Part shown: one piece after another, positions 18,050 to 24,294 of the stretch
How the letters are laid out: each line of letters begins with the position of its first letter
How positions within the stretch are numbered: the first letter of the stretch is position 1
Assembly (NCBI GenBank): GCA_035196065.1
Contig: CP136575.1
Location: 2,396,769 to 2,460,768 of the forward strand
DNA from: Sphingobium sp.
GTDB taxonomy: Bacteria > Pseudomonadota > Alphaproteobacteria > Sphingomonadales > Sphingomonadaceae
Reading direction: 5' to 3'
Length of the DNA: 64,000 bases
The notes under the pieces: model-generated
Told to the model about the DNA's origin: nothing
The model's database searches: none
Seen by the model: only the letters and a program-made list of their open reading frames with translations
Made by a program: the position numbers and the translations under genes

Positions 18050-18667
18050 CTATTGGTCAGCCCGGCTGACCCCTTTGCCATCCAGATTTTGGGCGACAAA
18101 TTCCCAGTTAATTGCCCGATCCAACAAGTTACGCACATAGTCCGGCCGGGCATTGTGATAGTCGATATAATAGGCATGTTCCCACACATCGATTGTCAGC
18201 AAGGGCTGCATGGCATGTGCCGCCGGCGTATCGGCATCGTGCAAAGATAGGATCTTCAAACTTCCTTTATCGAGCACCAGCCACGCCCAACCGCTTGCAA
18301 AATGGCCAACAGCCTCTTTGTGCAGCGCGGTTTTCATTGCGTCGAACGAACCGAACGACTGGTCGATCATGTCCTTGAGCCTTCCAGAGGGCTGCTGCGC
18401 ATCGGGCGACAGGCATTGCCAGTAAAAGCTGTGATTCCATAGCTGCGCCGCATTGTTGAACAGGCTGGTTTGGCCACCTTCGCGCGCGGCACGGATCACC
18501 TCACTAAGCGCGGCACCCGATAGCGACGCATCTGCGCCGATCAATTCGTTGGTTTTCGTGACATAGGCCTGATGATGTTTGCCGTGATGATATTCGAACG
18601 CTTCGGCGGAAAGTATGTCTCCGAAAGCATCAGGGGCATAAGGAAGATCGGGAAGAATGTAAGGCAT
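18050..18667 (-). CDS. sodB: Superoxide dismutase [Fe]
   Basis: A cytoplasmic 205-residue Fe/Mn superoxide dismutase. Metal ligands are His in FEYHHGKHHQAYV, His in QLWNHSFYWQCL, and Asp plus His in IDVWEHAYYIDYHN. NHSFYWQCL and GSGWAW-like FASGWAWLV resemble Fe-dependent enzymes, although metal choice is not certain. No signal peptide is present, which contrasts with the periplasmic SodC at 4186. Convergent with yciB. Confidence 0.95.
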   Translation of the reverse strand: MPYILPDLPYAPDAFGDILSAEAFEYHHGKHHQAYVTKTNELIGADASLSGAALSEVIRAAREGGQTSLFNNAAQLWNHSFYWQCLSPDAQQPSGRLKDMIDQSFGSFDAMKTALHKEAVGHFASGWAWLVLDKGSLKILSLHDADTPAAHAMQPLLTIDVWEHAYYIDYHNARPDYVRNLLDRAINWEFVAQNLDGKGVSRADQ

Positions 18668-18828
18668 TGTTCTGTCCTTGGTTGTAATTGCCCCACCCTT
18701 TGAACCCTTTGTCTCCCTTACCGTTCCGTCCTATGTCCAAAAAACATGTGACAAGCACGGCACGGCGGTTTAGCTTTTTCCCGGTTAATTAGGGTCGTCG
18801 CGCCCATGAACAAGAAACAGGAGGAAGA

Positions 18829-19392
18829 ATGAGCAAATTTTTCGGTAATCTGCACGCAGTGCTCGGGGTCGGCTTTGTGCTGGCACTCGCGCTGATTTTC
18901 GCGGTGCCGGCCAATGGCGATCTGGAACAGCAAACGATCCGCTGGCTGCACACTTTCTTTGGTATCCTCTGGATCGGCCTGCTCTATTATTTCAATTTTG
19001 TGCAGATCCCGACCATGCCGAAAATCCCGGCAGAACTGAAACCGGGCGTTTCGAAGCATATCGCTCCGTCGGCGCTGTTCTTCTTCCGCTGGGGCGCGGC
19101 ACTGACCGTGTTGTTTGGTCTGATCATTGCTCACCGCGCAGGGTATCTGGTTGACGCACTGATGCTTGGCGAAACCCATCGCCTGATCGGTATCGGCATG
19201 TGGCTGGCACTGATCATGGCGTTCAACGTCTGGTTCGTGATCTGGCCGGCCCAGCAAAAGGCGCTTGGCCTTGTCGAAGCCGACGATGCGACCAAGGCAG
19301 CAGCTGCGACCCGTGCGATGATGTTCTCGCGCACCAACACGCTGCTTTCGATCCCGATGCTTTATGCAATGATCGCCTTTAACGGCGGCTGA
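18829..19392 (+). CDS. PuuD-type integral membrane protein (no cytochrome domain)
   Basis: A 187-residue protein with about five hydrophobic segments, matching the N-terminal membrane domain of urate hydroxylase PuuD (IRWLHTFFGILWIGLLYYFNFVQ, then FFFRWGAALTVLFGLI and ETHRLIGIGMWLALIM). Conserved membrane histidines (RWLHTFFG, AHRAGY, THRLIG) suggest a bound cofactor such as heme. The C-terminal cytochrome c domain of true PuuD is missing and no purine genes are nearby, so urate oxidation is not supported. The ATG at 18829 is preceded by AGGAGGAAG. Confidence 0.75.
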   Translation: MSKFFGNLHAVLGVGFVLALALIFAVPANGDLEQQTIRWLHTFFGILWIGLLYYFNFVQIPTMPKIPAELKPGVSKHIAPSALFFFRWGAALTVLFGLIIAHRAGYLVDALMLGETHRLIGIGMWLALIMAFNVWFVIWPAQQKALGLVEADDATKAAAATRAMMFSRTNTLLSIPMLYAMIAFNGG

Positions 19393-19414
19393 TTACGGGC
19401 AGCTTTGAATAAAG

Positions 19415-19442
19415 AAAAGGCGGCTTTCGGGCCGCCTTTTTT
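19415..19442. terminator. Bidirectional terminator between the PuuD-like gene and pspF
   Basis: A stem AAAAGGCGGC / GCCGCCTTTT with a short TTTCGG loop lies between the two convergent stop codons, with A and T runs on either side. It can serve both strands. Confidence 0.88.
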
Positions 19443-19452
19443 GTGCCTGCCG

Positions 19453-20511
19453 CTAACCTAGCAAATCATGCTTTTTCAGCGAATGGCGCAGCTGGTCATA
19501 AGTGAGGTTCAGTGCCTTTGCCGTTTGCCGCTGATTATAGCGGTTCTGTGCCAGCGCCTGTTCCAGCAACGCCTTTTCAAAGGCTTCCGTCGTGGCCCGA
19601 AAATCGCCAACCTTGATCGCAGCGCCATTGATCGCCGAAAAATCGGTTGAATGGCGCACCGGGCCGGCCATATCGGCGACATCATCTGTCGCAGGTGGCG
19701 CGACATAAGCAGGCGAAGAGGGCATCGCCTGCGGCATCCAATCACTTTCAAACGGGTCGAACTGCACATAATCGACCGGCTGTCCGGGATCATTCCAGCG
19801 ATAGACCGCGCGCTCGACGACATTACGCAACTCGCGCACATTGCCCGGCCATTCGTGATTTTCGAGCGCGCGCGTCGCAACCGGCCCGAAACCTGGCCAG
19901 CCATCCCATTCCAGTTCATTGGCCATCCGCCGACCAAAATAGTCGGCAAGCACCTCGATATCGCCTTCGCGCACGCGCAGCGGCGGCAAGGTGACGACCT
20001 CAAAACACAGCCGGTCCAGAAGGTCGGCACGGAACCGCCCTTTTTCGACCATGACCGGCAGATTTTCATTGGTTGCGCCGACGATGCGCACGTCGACACG
20101 GATCGGCTTTGACGACCCGATACGGGTGACTTCGCCATATTCGACCGCGCGCAGCAGACGCTCCTGCGCACCCATGCTCAGCGTGCCAAGCTCATCAAGG
20201 AACAACGTGCCACCATGCGCTTCCTCAAACCGGCCCTCGCGGGCACGGGTTGCGCCGGTAAAGGCGCCCGCCTCATGGCCGAACAATTCGGCCTCGATCA
20301 AAGTTTCGGGAAGCGCCGCACAGTTCATCGTCACCAAGGGACCGTCCCAGCGTTGCGACAGGCGGTGCAGACGTTCGGCGATCAGTTCCTTGCCGGTACC
20401 GCGTTCACCGACGACCAGTACCGGCCGGTTCAGCGAGGCGGCTCGGCTCGCACGTTCGACCGCGTCGAGAAAGGCCGACGATTGGCCGATGAACTGAACC
20501 CCGCGCTCCAT
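19453..20511 (-). CDS. pspF: Phage-shock operon sigma-54 activator PspF
   Basis: An AAA+ bacterial enhancer-binding protein that drives sigma-54 transcription of psp genes and is held in check by PspA. It lacks an N-terminal receiver domain and starts MERGVQFIGQSSAFLDAVER, as in PspF. Walker A is GERGTGKE, the sigma-54-contacting loop GAFTGA is intact, Walker B is GTLFLDELGT, and the arginine-finger region is RFRADLLDRLCF. A Fis-type HTH ends the protein (RQTAKALNLTYDQLRHSLKK). Start at 20511 is chosen because 12 upstream residues are Cys-rich and unlike the family. It is divergent from the psp operon, which supports the assignment. Confidence 0.92.
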   Translation of the reverse strand: MERGVQFIGQSSAFLDAVERASRAASLNRPVLVVGERGTGKELIAERLHRLSQRWDGPLVTMNCAALPETLIEAELFGHEAGAFTGATRAREGRFEEAHGGTLFLDELGTLSMGAQERLLRAVEYGEVTRIGSSKPIRVDVRIVGATNENLPVMVEKGRFRADLLDRLCFEVVTLPPLRVREGDIEVLADYFGRRMANELEWDGWPGFGPVATRALENHEWPGNVRELRNVVERAVYRWNDPGQPVDYVQFDPFESDWMPQAMPSSPAYVAPPATDDVADMAGPVRHSTDFSAINGAAIKVGDFRATTEAFEKALLEQALAQNRYNQRQTAKALNLTYDQLRHSLKKHDLLG

Positions 20512-20520
20512 TCCACATGT

Positions 20521-20546
20521 TTGGCATATTTCACCACATATTGGCA
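20521..20546. promoter_or_regulatory. Candidate PspF upstream activating sequence
   Basis: Two direct TTGGCA hexamers at 20521 and 20541 are spaced exactly 20 bp, two helical turns, about 80-105 bp upstream of the sigma-54 promoter. That is the usual distance for PspF enhancer sites. The repeat is seen; binding is inferred. Confidence 0.35.
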
Positions 20547-20622
20547 AGCTTCACATCATCGAGGCGCATCCAGAAGGCGCATATAGCTCCGATTCCTCTG
20601 GATAACCGCCAATCTGCACAAA

Positions 20623-20640
20623 TTGGCACGCATCCTGCTT
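20623..20640 (+). promoter_or_regulatory. Sigma-54 (-24/-12) promoter of the psp operon
   Basis: TTGGCACGCATCCTGCTT places GG at 20625-20626 and GC at 20637-20638, separated by the required ten bases, close to the TGGCAC-N5-TTGC consensus. It points toward the psp genes and lies opposite pspF, matching known psp control. Transcription should begin near 20650. Confidence 0.8.
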
Positions 20641-20685
20641 AGTATTTGGCAAGCCCGATGAAGGCTCAAATCAAAGGATAAGAAA

Positions 20686-20865
20686 ATGCAAAATCTCAAC
20701 CAGACCGAACCCCGTCCGACCGGAACGATCGCAGGTGCATCTGTCTCGATGTTGATTCTGATCGCCTTTGGTCTTTCGTCCTTTGTCGTTCAGCAGAAAG
20801 ATCTGAGCAGCCATGCAGCAGAACAGTATAACCGGCCCCTCGTCGTCAGCGCTTATCTTGCCTGA
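20686..20865 (+). CDS. Small single-span membrane protein, first gene of psp operon
   Basis: A 59-residue open frame (MQNLNQTEPRPTGTIAG at the N terminus, ending VVSAYLA) lies 46 bp after the sigma-54 -12 element and 124 bp before pspA. AAGGA is located nine bases before the ATG. Residues about 15-35 (ASVSMLILIAFGLSSFVV) form one hydrophobic helix, after a polar N-terminal part. It belongs to no family I recognise. Its position directly behind the promoter suggests co-induction with pspA and perhaps a regulatory role at the membrane. Coding status rests on position, ribosome site and a clean helix, not on homology. Confidence 0.6.
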   Translation: MQNLNQTEPRPTGTIAGASVSMLILIAFGLSSFVVQQKDLSSHAAEQYNRPLVVSAYLA

Positions 20866-20989
20866 CATGATGCGCCGTCGACCGGGGCACAAAAGCTCGA
20901 CCCCAGCTCCCCTAACCGAGCTTGCCCCGGTCGCCCCTTTTGGAACAATATATAAGTCGCCTGAATTTCAGAGAATCCGGAGTATCCCA

Positions 20990-21658
20990 ATGGGCATTTT
21001 TTCGCGAACCCGCGATATCATCGCTGCCAATGTCACCGACCTGCTCGACAAGTCGGAAGACCCGGCAAAACTGATCCGCATGATCATTATGGAAATGGAA
21101 GAAACGCTGGTTGAGGTTCGCGCCTCTGCCGCGCGTACCATCGCCGACAAAAAAGAATTGCAGCGGCATATCGCCAAGCTCGACCACCTGCAGGCCGATT
21201 GGACCGAAAAGGCCCAACTGGCGCTATCTAAGGATCGTGAGGATCTTGCCAAAGCCGCGCTTGTCGAGCGCAAGAAGGCCACCGACATGGCCGAACAGTT
21301 GCGCGCCGAAGTTGCCGTACTCGACGATGCGCTAAAGGCATCGGAAGGTGATATCCATAAGCTGCAGAAAAAGCTGATCGATGCCCGTTCGCGCCAGAAT
21401 GCCCTGATGACGCGACTGGAAAGCGCAGAAAACCAGGTCAAGCTGCGCACCATGTACAATGGTGACAAGGTCCGCAACGCATTCAGCCGTTTCGATGATC
21501 TCGAACGCCGTGTCGATGAAGCGCAAGGCTATGCTGACGCGCTCACGATCGGCGCAGATGCACCGCGCACTTTGGGCGACGAGATCGACGCCCTCGGCAC
21601 AATTGACGAAGTCGATGCCGAACTTGAAGCCATGAAAAAAGCGATGAAGAAGGGCTGA
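20990..21658 (+). CDS. pspA: Phage shock protein A
   Basis: A 222-residue coiled-coil protein of the PspA/IM30 (ESCRT-III-like) family that binds stressed inner membrane and inhibits PspF. It begins MGIFSRTRDIIAANVTDLLD, the amphipathic membrane-binding helix, then continues as nearly uninterrupted charged helix including EDPAKLIRMIIMEMEETLVE and AFSRFDDLERRVDEAQGYAD. Length is typical. The ATG at 20990 follows CCGGAG and is followed by pspB after 4 bp. An upstream in-frame extension overlaps the small membrane ORF and is not family-like. Confidence 0.96.
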   Translation: MGIFSRTRDIIAANVTDLLDKSEDPAKLIRMIIMEMEETLVEVRASAARTIADKKELQRHIAKLDHLQADWTEKAQLALSKDREDLAKAALVERKKATDMAEQLRAEVAVLDDALKASEGDIHKLQKKLIDARSRQNALMTRLESAENQVKLRTMYNGDKVRNAFSRFDDLERRVDEAQGYADALTIGADAPRTLGDEIDALGTIDEVDAELEAMKKAMKKG

Positions 21659-21662
21659 GCCG

Positions 21663-21953
21663 ATGGAAGATATACTCGTACCGATTTTTGTTGTCGGCAT
21701 CCTGTTCATCGGATTGCCCTGGCTGGTGATGCATTACGTCACCCGCTGGAAAACCGCTGCAACGCTCACCAATGATGATGAGCGCATGCTCGGCGACATG
21801 CACGAACTCGCCCGCCGCCTTGAAGAGCGGCTCGACACTGTCGAGCGGCTGGTGGCCCAAGACAACCCGGATTGGCACCCTCGCCGCCTCGATCACGAAG
21901 CTGACGATTATGCCAAACTTGAAGAAATCCGCCGACTGGAGAGGAAGAACTGA
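21663..21953 (+). CDS. pspB: Phage shock protein B
   Basis: A 96-residue inner-membrane protein. Residues about 5-25 form the membrane helix (ILVPIFVVGILFIGLPWLVM), followed by a cytoplasmic coiled coil with LARRLEERLDTVERLVAQDNPDW, the usual PspB zipper and DNPDW end. PspB with PspC relieves PspA inhibition of PspF. It follows pspA by 4 bp and precedes pspC by 1 bp. Its RLEERxxxxERxV core recurs in the five small proteins encoded downstream. Confidence 0.92.
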   Translation: MEDILVPIFVVGILFIGLPWLVMHYVTRWKTAATLTNDDERMLGDMHELARRLEERLDTVERLVAQDNPDWHPRRLDHEADDYAKLEEIRRLERKN

Positions 21954-21954
21954 G

Positions 21955-22338
21955 ATGGCTGGCCAGCATACCAAATTCTATCTCGATAAGCAGAACGCCA
22001 AATGGAAAGGCGTATGCGCAGGGATTGCCGACTATACCGGAGTGAACGCGCTCTGGGTGCGGATTGGCGCCGTGACGCTAACCCTCATGGGCGGCTTTCC
22101 ATGGACCCTGATCGCTTACTGGATCACGGCCTGGCTTGCCGACAAAAAACCCGTCCACCTCTATACAGAGGATAAGGAAGAGCAGAAATTCTGGCAGGGC
22201 GTGCGCCAGTCCCCTGCCCGCACCACCCGCGACATACGTTCGCGTTTCCGTGAAATCGACCGTCGCCTTGCCGACATGGAAACCTTCTATGTCAGCAATA
22301 ACAAGCAACTTGCCGACGAAATCGAAAGCCTGCGCTGA
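21955..22338 (+). CDS. pspC: Phage shock protein C
   Basis: A 127-residue inner-membrane stress sensor. The PspC domain is clear: FYLDKQNAKWKGVCAGIADY, then NALWVRIGAVTLTLMGGFPW and IAYWITAWLADKKP. Residues about 85-127 form a C-terminal coiled coil with REIDRRLADMETFYVSNN, ending in DEIESLR. That end is nearly the same as the C-terminal signature of the small proteins encoded next, so PspC and these proteins probably share a coiled-coil interface. The ATG at 21955 follows the pspB stop. Confidence 0.94.
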   Translation: MAGQHTKFYLDKQNAKWKGVCAGIADYTGVNALWVRIGAVTLTLMGGFPWTLIAYWITAWLADKKPVHLYTEDKEEQKFWQGVRQSPARTTRDIRSRFREIDRRLADMETFYVSNNKQLADEIESLR

Positions 22339-22366
22339 ACCTGCGCGAGTTTGAGGGAGACAGGGC

Positions 22367-22666
22367 ATGTTATTCGAGGGACCGGCATTCATTGTGGCGA
22401 TTGTAGCGATCTGCACGGGCGGCTGGCTGATCAACAACTGGATCCGAGCGAAGCACGGCTACCCGCTAGAGGATGAATGGGGCGGCAAGTCCGCACTGAC
22501 CGATGGCGACTATCCAGAGGTGGATCGCAAAGTTCATTTGCTGACCAGCGAGAATGAACAACTGACCGGCAAGCTGAGCCGCCTTGAAGAACGGGTAGCG
22601 GTCCTGGAGCGCATCGCAACCGACAAGTCTTCCCGATTGTCAGAAGAAATCGAGAATTTGCGCTGA
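22367..22666 (+). CDS. Psp-associated small membrane coiled-coil protein 1
   Basis: A 99-residue protein not assigned to a named family here. One membrane helix (about residues 7-25, AFIVAIVAICTGGWLINNW) is followed by the juxtamembrane motif RAKHGYPLEDEWGG and a coiled coil with RLEERVAVLERIATD, ending EEIENLR. The arrangement copies PspB (helix plus zipper), and the end copies PspC. The KHGYPL motif is shared with the next gene and degenerately with the fourth. It lies 28 bp after pspC and is probably co-transcribed. A role as an accessory Psp partner is inferred. Confidence 0.8.
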   Translation: MLFEGPAFIVAIVAICTGGWLINNWIRAKHGYPLEDEWGGKSALTDGDYPEVDRKVHLLTSENEQLTGKLSRLEERVAVLERIATDKSSRLSEEIENLR

Positions 22667-22687
22667 ATAGCAACAAGGAGGAAATAG

Positions 22688-23005
22688 ATGGACCCGATGA
22701 TTGCGAATATTCTGGCCCCGGCTGTTGTAGTTATTGGCGTCAGCGCCGTCGCAGGCTGGGTGTATACGACGCGGCTTCGCATCAAGCACGGCTACCCGCT
22801 CGATGGAGCCTGGGGACAAGCAGTATATCCAAAAAGCGATCAGGAAGCGGTCGAGCGTGTAAGACTGCTTAGTCAGGAAAATGCGCAGCTCCGTGCTGAG
22901 CTCGGTTCGATCAAGGATCGTCTGGCCAGTGTGGAGAAAATCGTTGTCGATGATACCCATCGGCTGACTGCCGAGATCGAAGCGTTACGCGGCCCGACGA
23001 ACTGA
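22688..23005 (+). CDS. Psp-associated small membrane coiled-coil protein 2
   Basis: A 105-residue paralogue of the preceding protein. The N-terminal helix covers about residues 8-27 (ILAPAVVVIGVSAVAGWVYT). RIKHGYPLDGAWGQ then matches the RAKHGYPLEDEWGG of protein 1. The coiled coil QENAQLRAELGSIKDRLASV leads to EKIVVDDTHRLTAEIEALR. AAGGAGGAAA precedes the ATG. The clear residue identity around KHGYPL and the C-terminal signature indicates tandem duplication. Function is unknown; membrane anchoring and coiled-coil pairing with PspC or its paralogues are likely. Confidence 0.8.
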   Translation: MDPMIANILAPAVVVIGVSAVAGWVYTTRLRIKHGYPLDGAWGQAVYPKSDQEAVERVRLLSQENAQLRAELGSIKDRLASVEKIVVDDTHRLTAEIEALRGPTN

Positions 23006-23024
23006 ACAACCGGAGCAACCCGAA

Positions 23025-23321
23025 ATGAGCCCCCTACTTATCCCGATCCTTGGCATCAGTTGTGGACTGTTAGCTATCTTTGCAGGTGCCATTTTCCGCC
23101 CCTGGCTGAATATGAAAACCCGGCAGATGGAGCTTGATGCGCAAAATATTGCCGAAAAGGCCGCCCAATATGCGGCTGATAAAGGCCGGCTTGAAGAGCG
23201 CGTCGCCGTGCTGGAACGTATCGTTACCGACCAGGGCTATAGCCTGGCAAATGAAATCGAAGCCCTTCGTGCCCTACCCCCGCGTGTAGAACCCGCACAT
23301 GAAAAGGAGGTTCACAAATGA
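23025..23321 (+). CDS. Psp-associated small membrane coiled-coil protein 3
   Basis: A 98-residue protein with a membrane helix at about residues 3-25 (LLIPILGISCGLLAIFAGAI), then a juxtamembrane segment RPWLNMKTRQMELDAQN instead of KHGYPL, and the coiled coil KGRLEERVAVLERIVTDQG. It continues ANEIEALR, after which a short Pro-rich tail follows. Eight residues of the coil (LEERVAVLER) are identical to protein 1. The W-x3-K-x2-ME-L pattern resembles protein 5, so two subtypes may exist. The stop overlaps the next start by 4 bp. Confidence 0.78.
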   Translation: MSPLLIPILGISCGLLAIFAGAIFRPWLNMKTRQMELDAQNIAEKAAQYAADKGRLEERVAVLERIVTDQGYSLANEIEALRALPPRVEPAHEKEVHK

Positions 23322-23596
23322 TTGGAGATCCGTTCACAATGGTGGTTGCGATCATCCTGATCGTCACCATCGGCAAGGTGATTTCGAACCGCCAAAAGGC
23401 GAAATACGGAATTATCGAAGATGAAGACATGATGGACAACAAGACCCAGCGCCAGATCGGCAACGCCGACACAATGGCGATGCAAAGCGAGATCCGCGAA
23501 CTCAAGGAACGCATCCAGGTGCTGGAGCGTATCGCCACCGAAAACAGCAGTGCAACCGACGTCAGCCGTCAGATCGAAGCGCTGCGCGATCGTTAA
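23318..23596 (+). CDS. Psp-associated small membrane coiled-coil protein 4
   Basis: A 92-residue protein. Its helix is about residues 6-21 (FTMVVAIILIVTIGKVI), followed by NRQKAKYGIIEDED, a degenerate form of the KHGYPL segment. A Met/Gln-rich linker leads to the coiled coil EIRELKERIQVLERIATENS and the terminal RQIEALRDR. AAAGGAGG lies just before the ATG, inside the end of protein 3, so translation is coupled. It is the shortest-spaced member of the tandem set and shares IATxxS with protein 1. Confidence 0.78.
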   Translation: MIGDPFTMVVAIILIVTIGKVISNRQKAKYGIIEDEDMMDNKTQRQIGNADTMAMQSEIRELKERIQVLERIATENSSATDVSRQIEALRDR

Positions 23597-23614
23597 AGCC
23601 GGAAGGAAGGAACC

Positions 23615-23857
23615 ATGTTTCAGGATCCCAGCTTCTATATCGTCATTAGTGCAATTACCCTCGCCATGGTCGGGGTGATTGCAACAGCCGGCCTTCGCGG
23701 TTGGCGTGACTGGATCGACTTTAAGCGTGCAGAGCTTGAAAGCGTGCATCGCCCGTCCACCGAAGGCGTGCCCTCCGCCGTCTCCCGGATCGAGGTCGCC
23801 GACCTCAAAGAACGGGTGAAAAAGCTTGAGGCGATCGCTGCGGGCATTGATATCTGA
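23615..23857 (+). CDS. Psp-associated small membrane coiled-coil protein 5
   Basis: The last and shortest member, 80 residues. A membrane helix spans about residues 6-26 (SFYIVISAITLAMVGVIATAG), followed by RGWRDWIDFKRAELESVH, which recalls the W/K/E-L segment of protein 3. The coiled coil is EVADLKERVKKLEAIAAGID. The E-I-E-x-L-R end found in proteins 1-4 is absent, so this copy is C-terminally shortened relative to the others. GGAAGGAAGG precedes the start. It ends 26 bp before sufE. Confidence 0.75.
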   Translation: MFQDPSFYIVISAITLAMVGVIATAGLRGWRDWIDFKRAELESVHRPSTEGVPSAVSRIEVADLKERVKKLEAIAAGIDI

Positions 23858-23883
23858 ACGTCAACGCCATAAGCGCTGCCGGT

Positions 23884-24294
23884 ATGACTGCGCTTGCCGA
23901 CATTCTCGACGAATATGAATTTCTCGACGCTGACGATCGCTACCGGTTGTTGATCGATCTTGGCAAGGCCCTGTCGCCGATGCCTGAGGCGCTTAAAACC
24001 GATGCGACACTGGTGCGCGGTTGTTCCGCCTCAGTCTGGGTCTATCCGGTCGAGGACGTCGGCCACCTGACCTTTCTTGCCGATAGCAATGCTGCCATAA
24101 CCAAGGGCATCATTGCGCTGGTCCTCAAGACTGTCGAGGGCAAAAGTGCGAACGAAATCGGCACCCTCGATATTGAAGGCGCCCTCGCCCCGTTCGATCT
24201 CAAAAACCAGTTGAGCTCGAACCGGACGCAGGGCATCCCCAATATGATCGCGCTAATCCGCGAAACCGCCGCGCGCTACTCCGCCGCCCGCTGA
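23884..24294 (+). CDS. sufE: SufE-family Fe-S cluster sulfur acceptor
   Basis: A 136-residue protein that accepts persulfide sulfur from the SufS desulfurase and passes it to the assembly scaffold. The active Cys lies in LVRGCSASVWV near residue 47, and RTQGIPNMIALIRE is the usual C-terminal block. The rest of the suf operon is absent here. It lies 26 bp after the psp-associated genes and may be read from the same transcript. Its last 19 bp overlap the convergent PepSY gene. Confidence 0.93.
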   Translation: MTALADILDEYEFLDADDRYRLLIDLGKALSPMPEALKTDATLVRGCSASVWVYPVEDVGHLTFLADSNAAITKGIIALVLKTVEGKSANEIGTLDIEGALAPFDLKNQLSSNRTQGIPNMIALIRETAARYSAAR

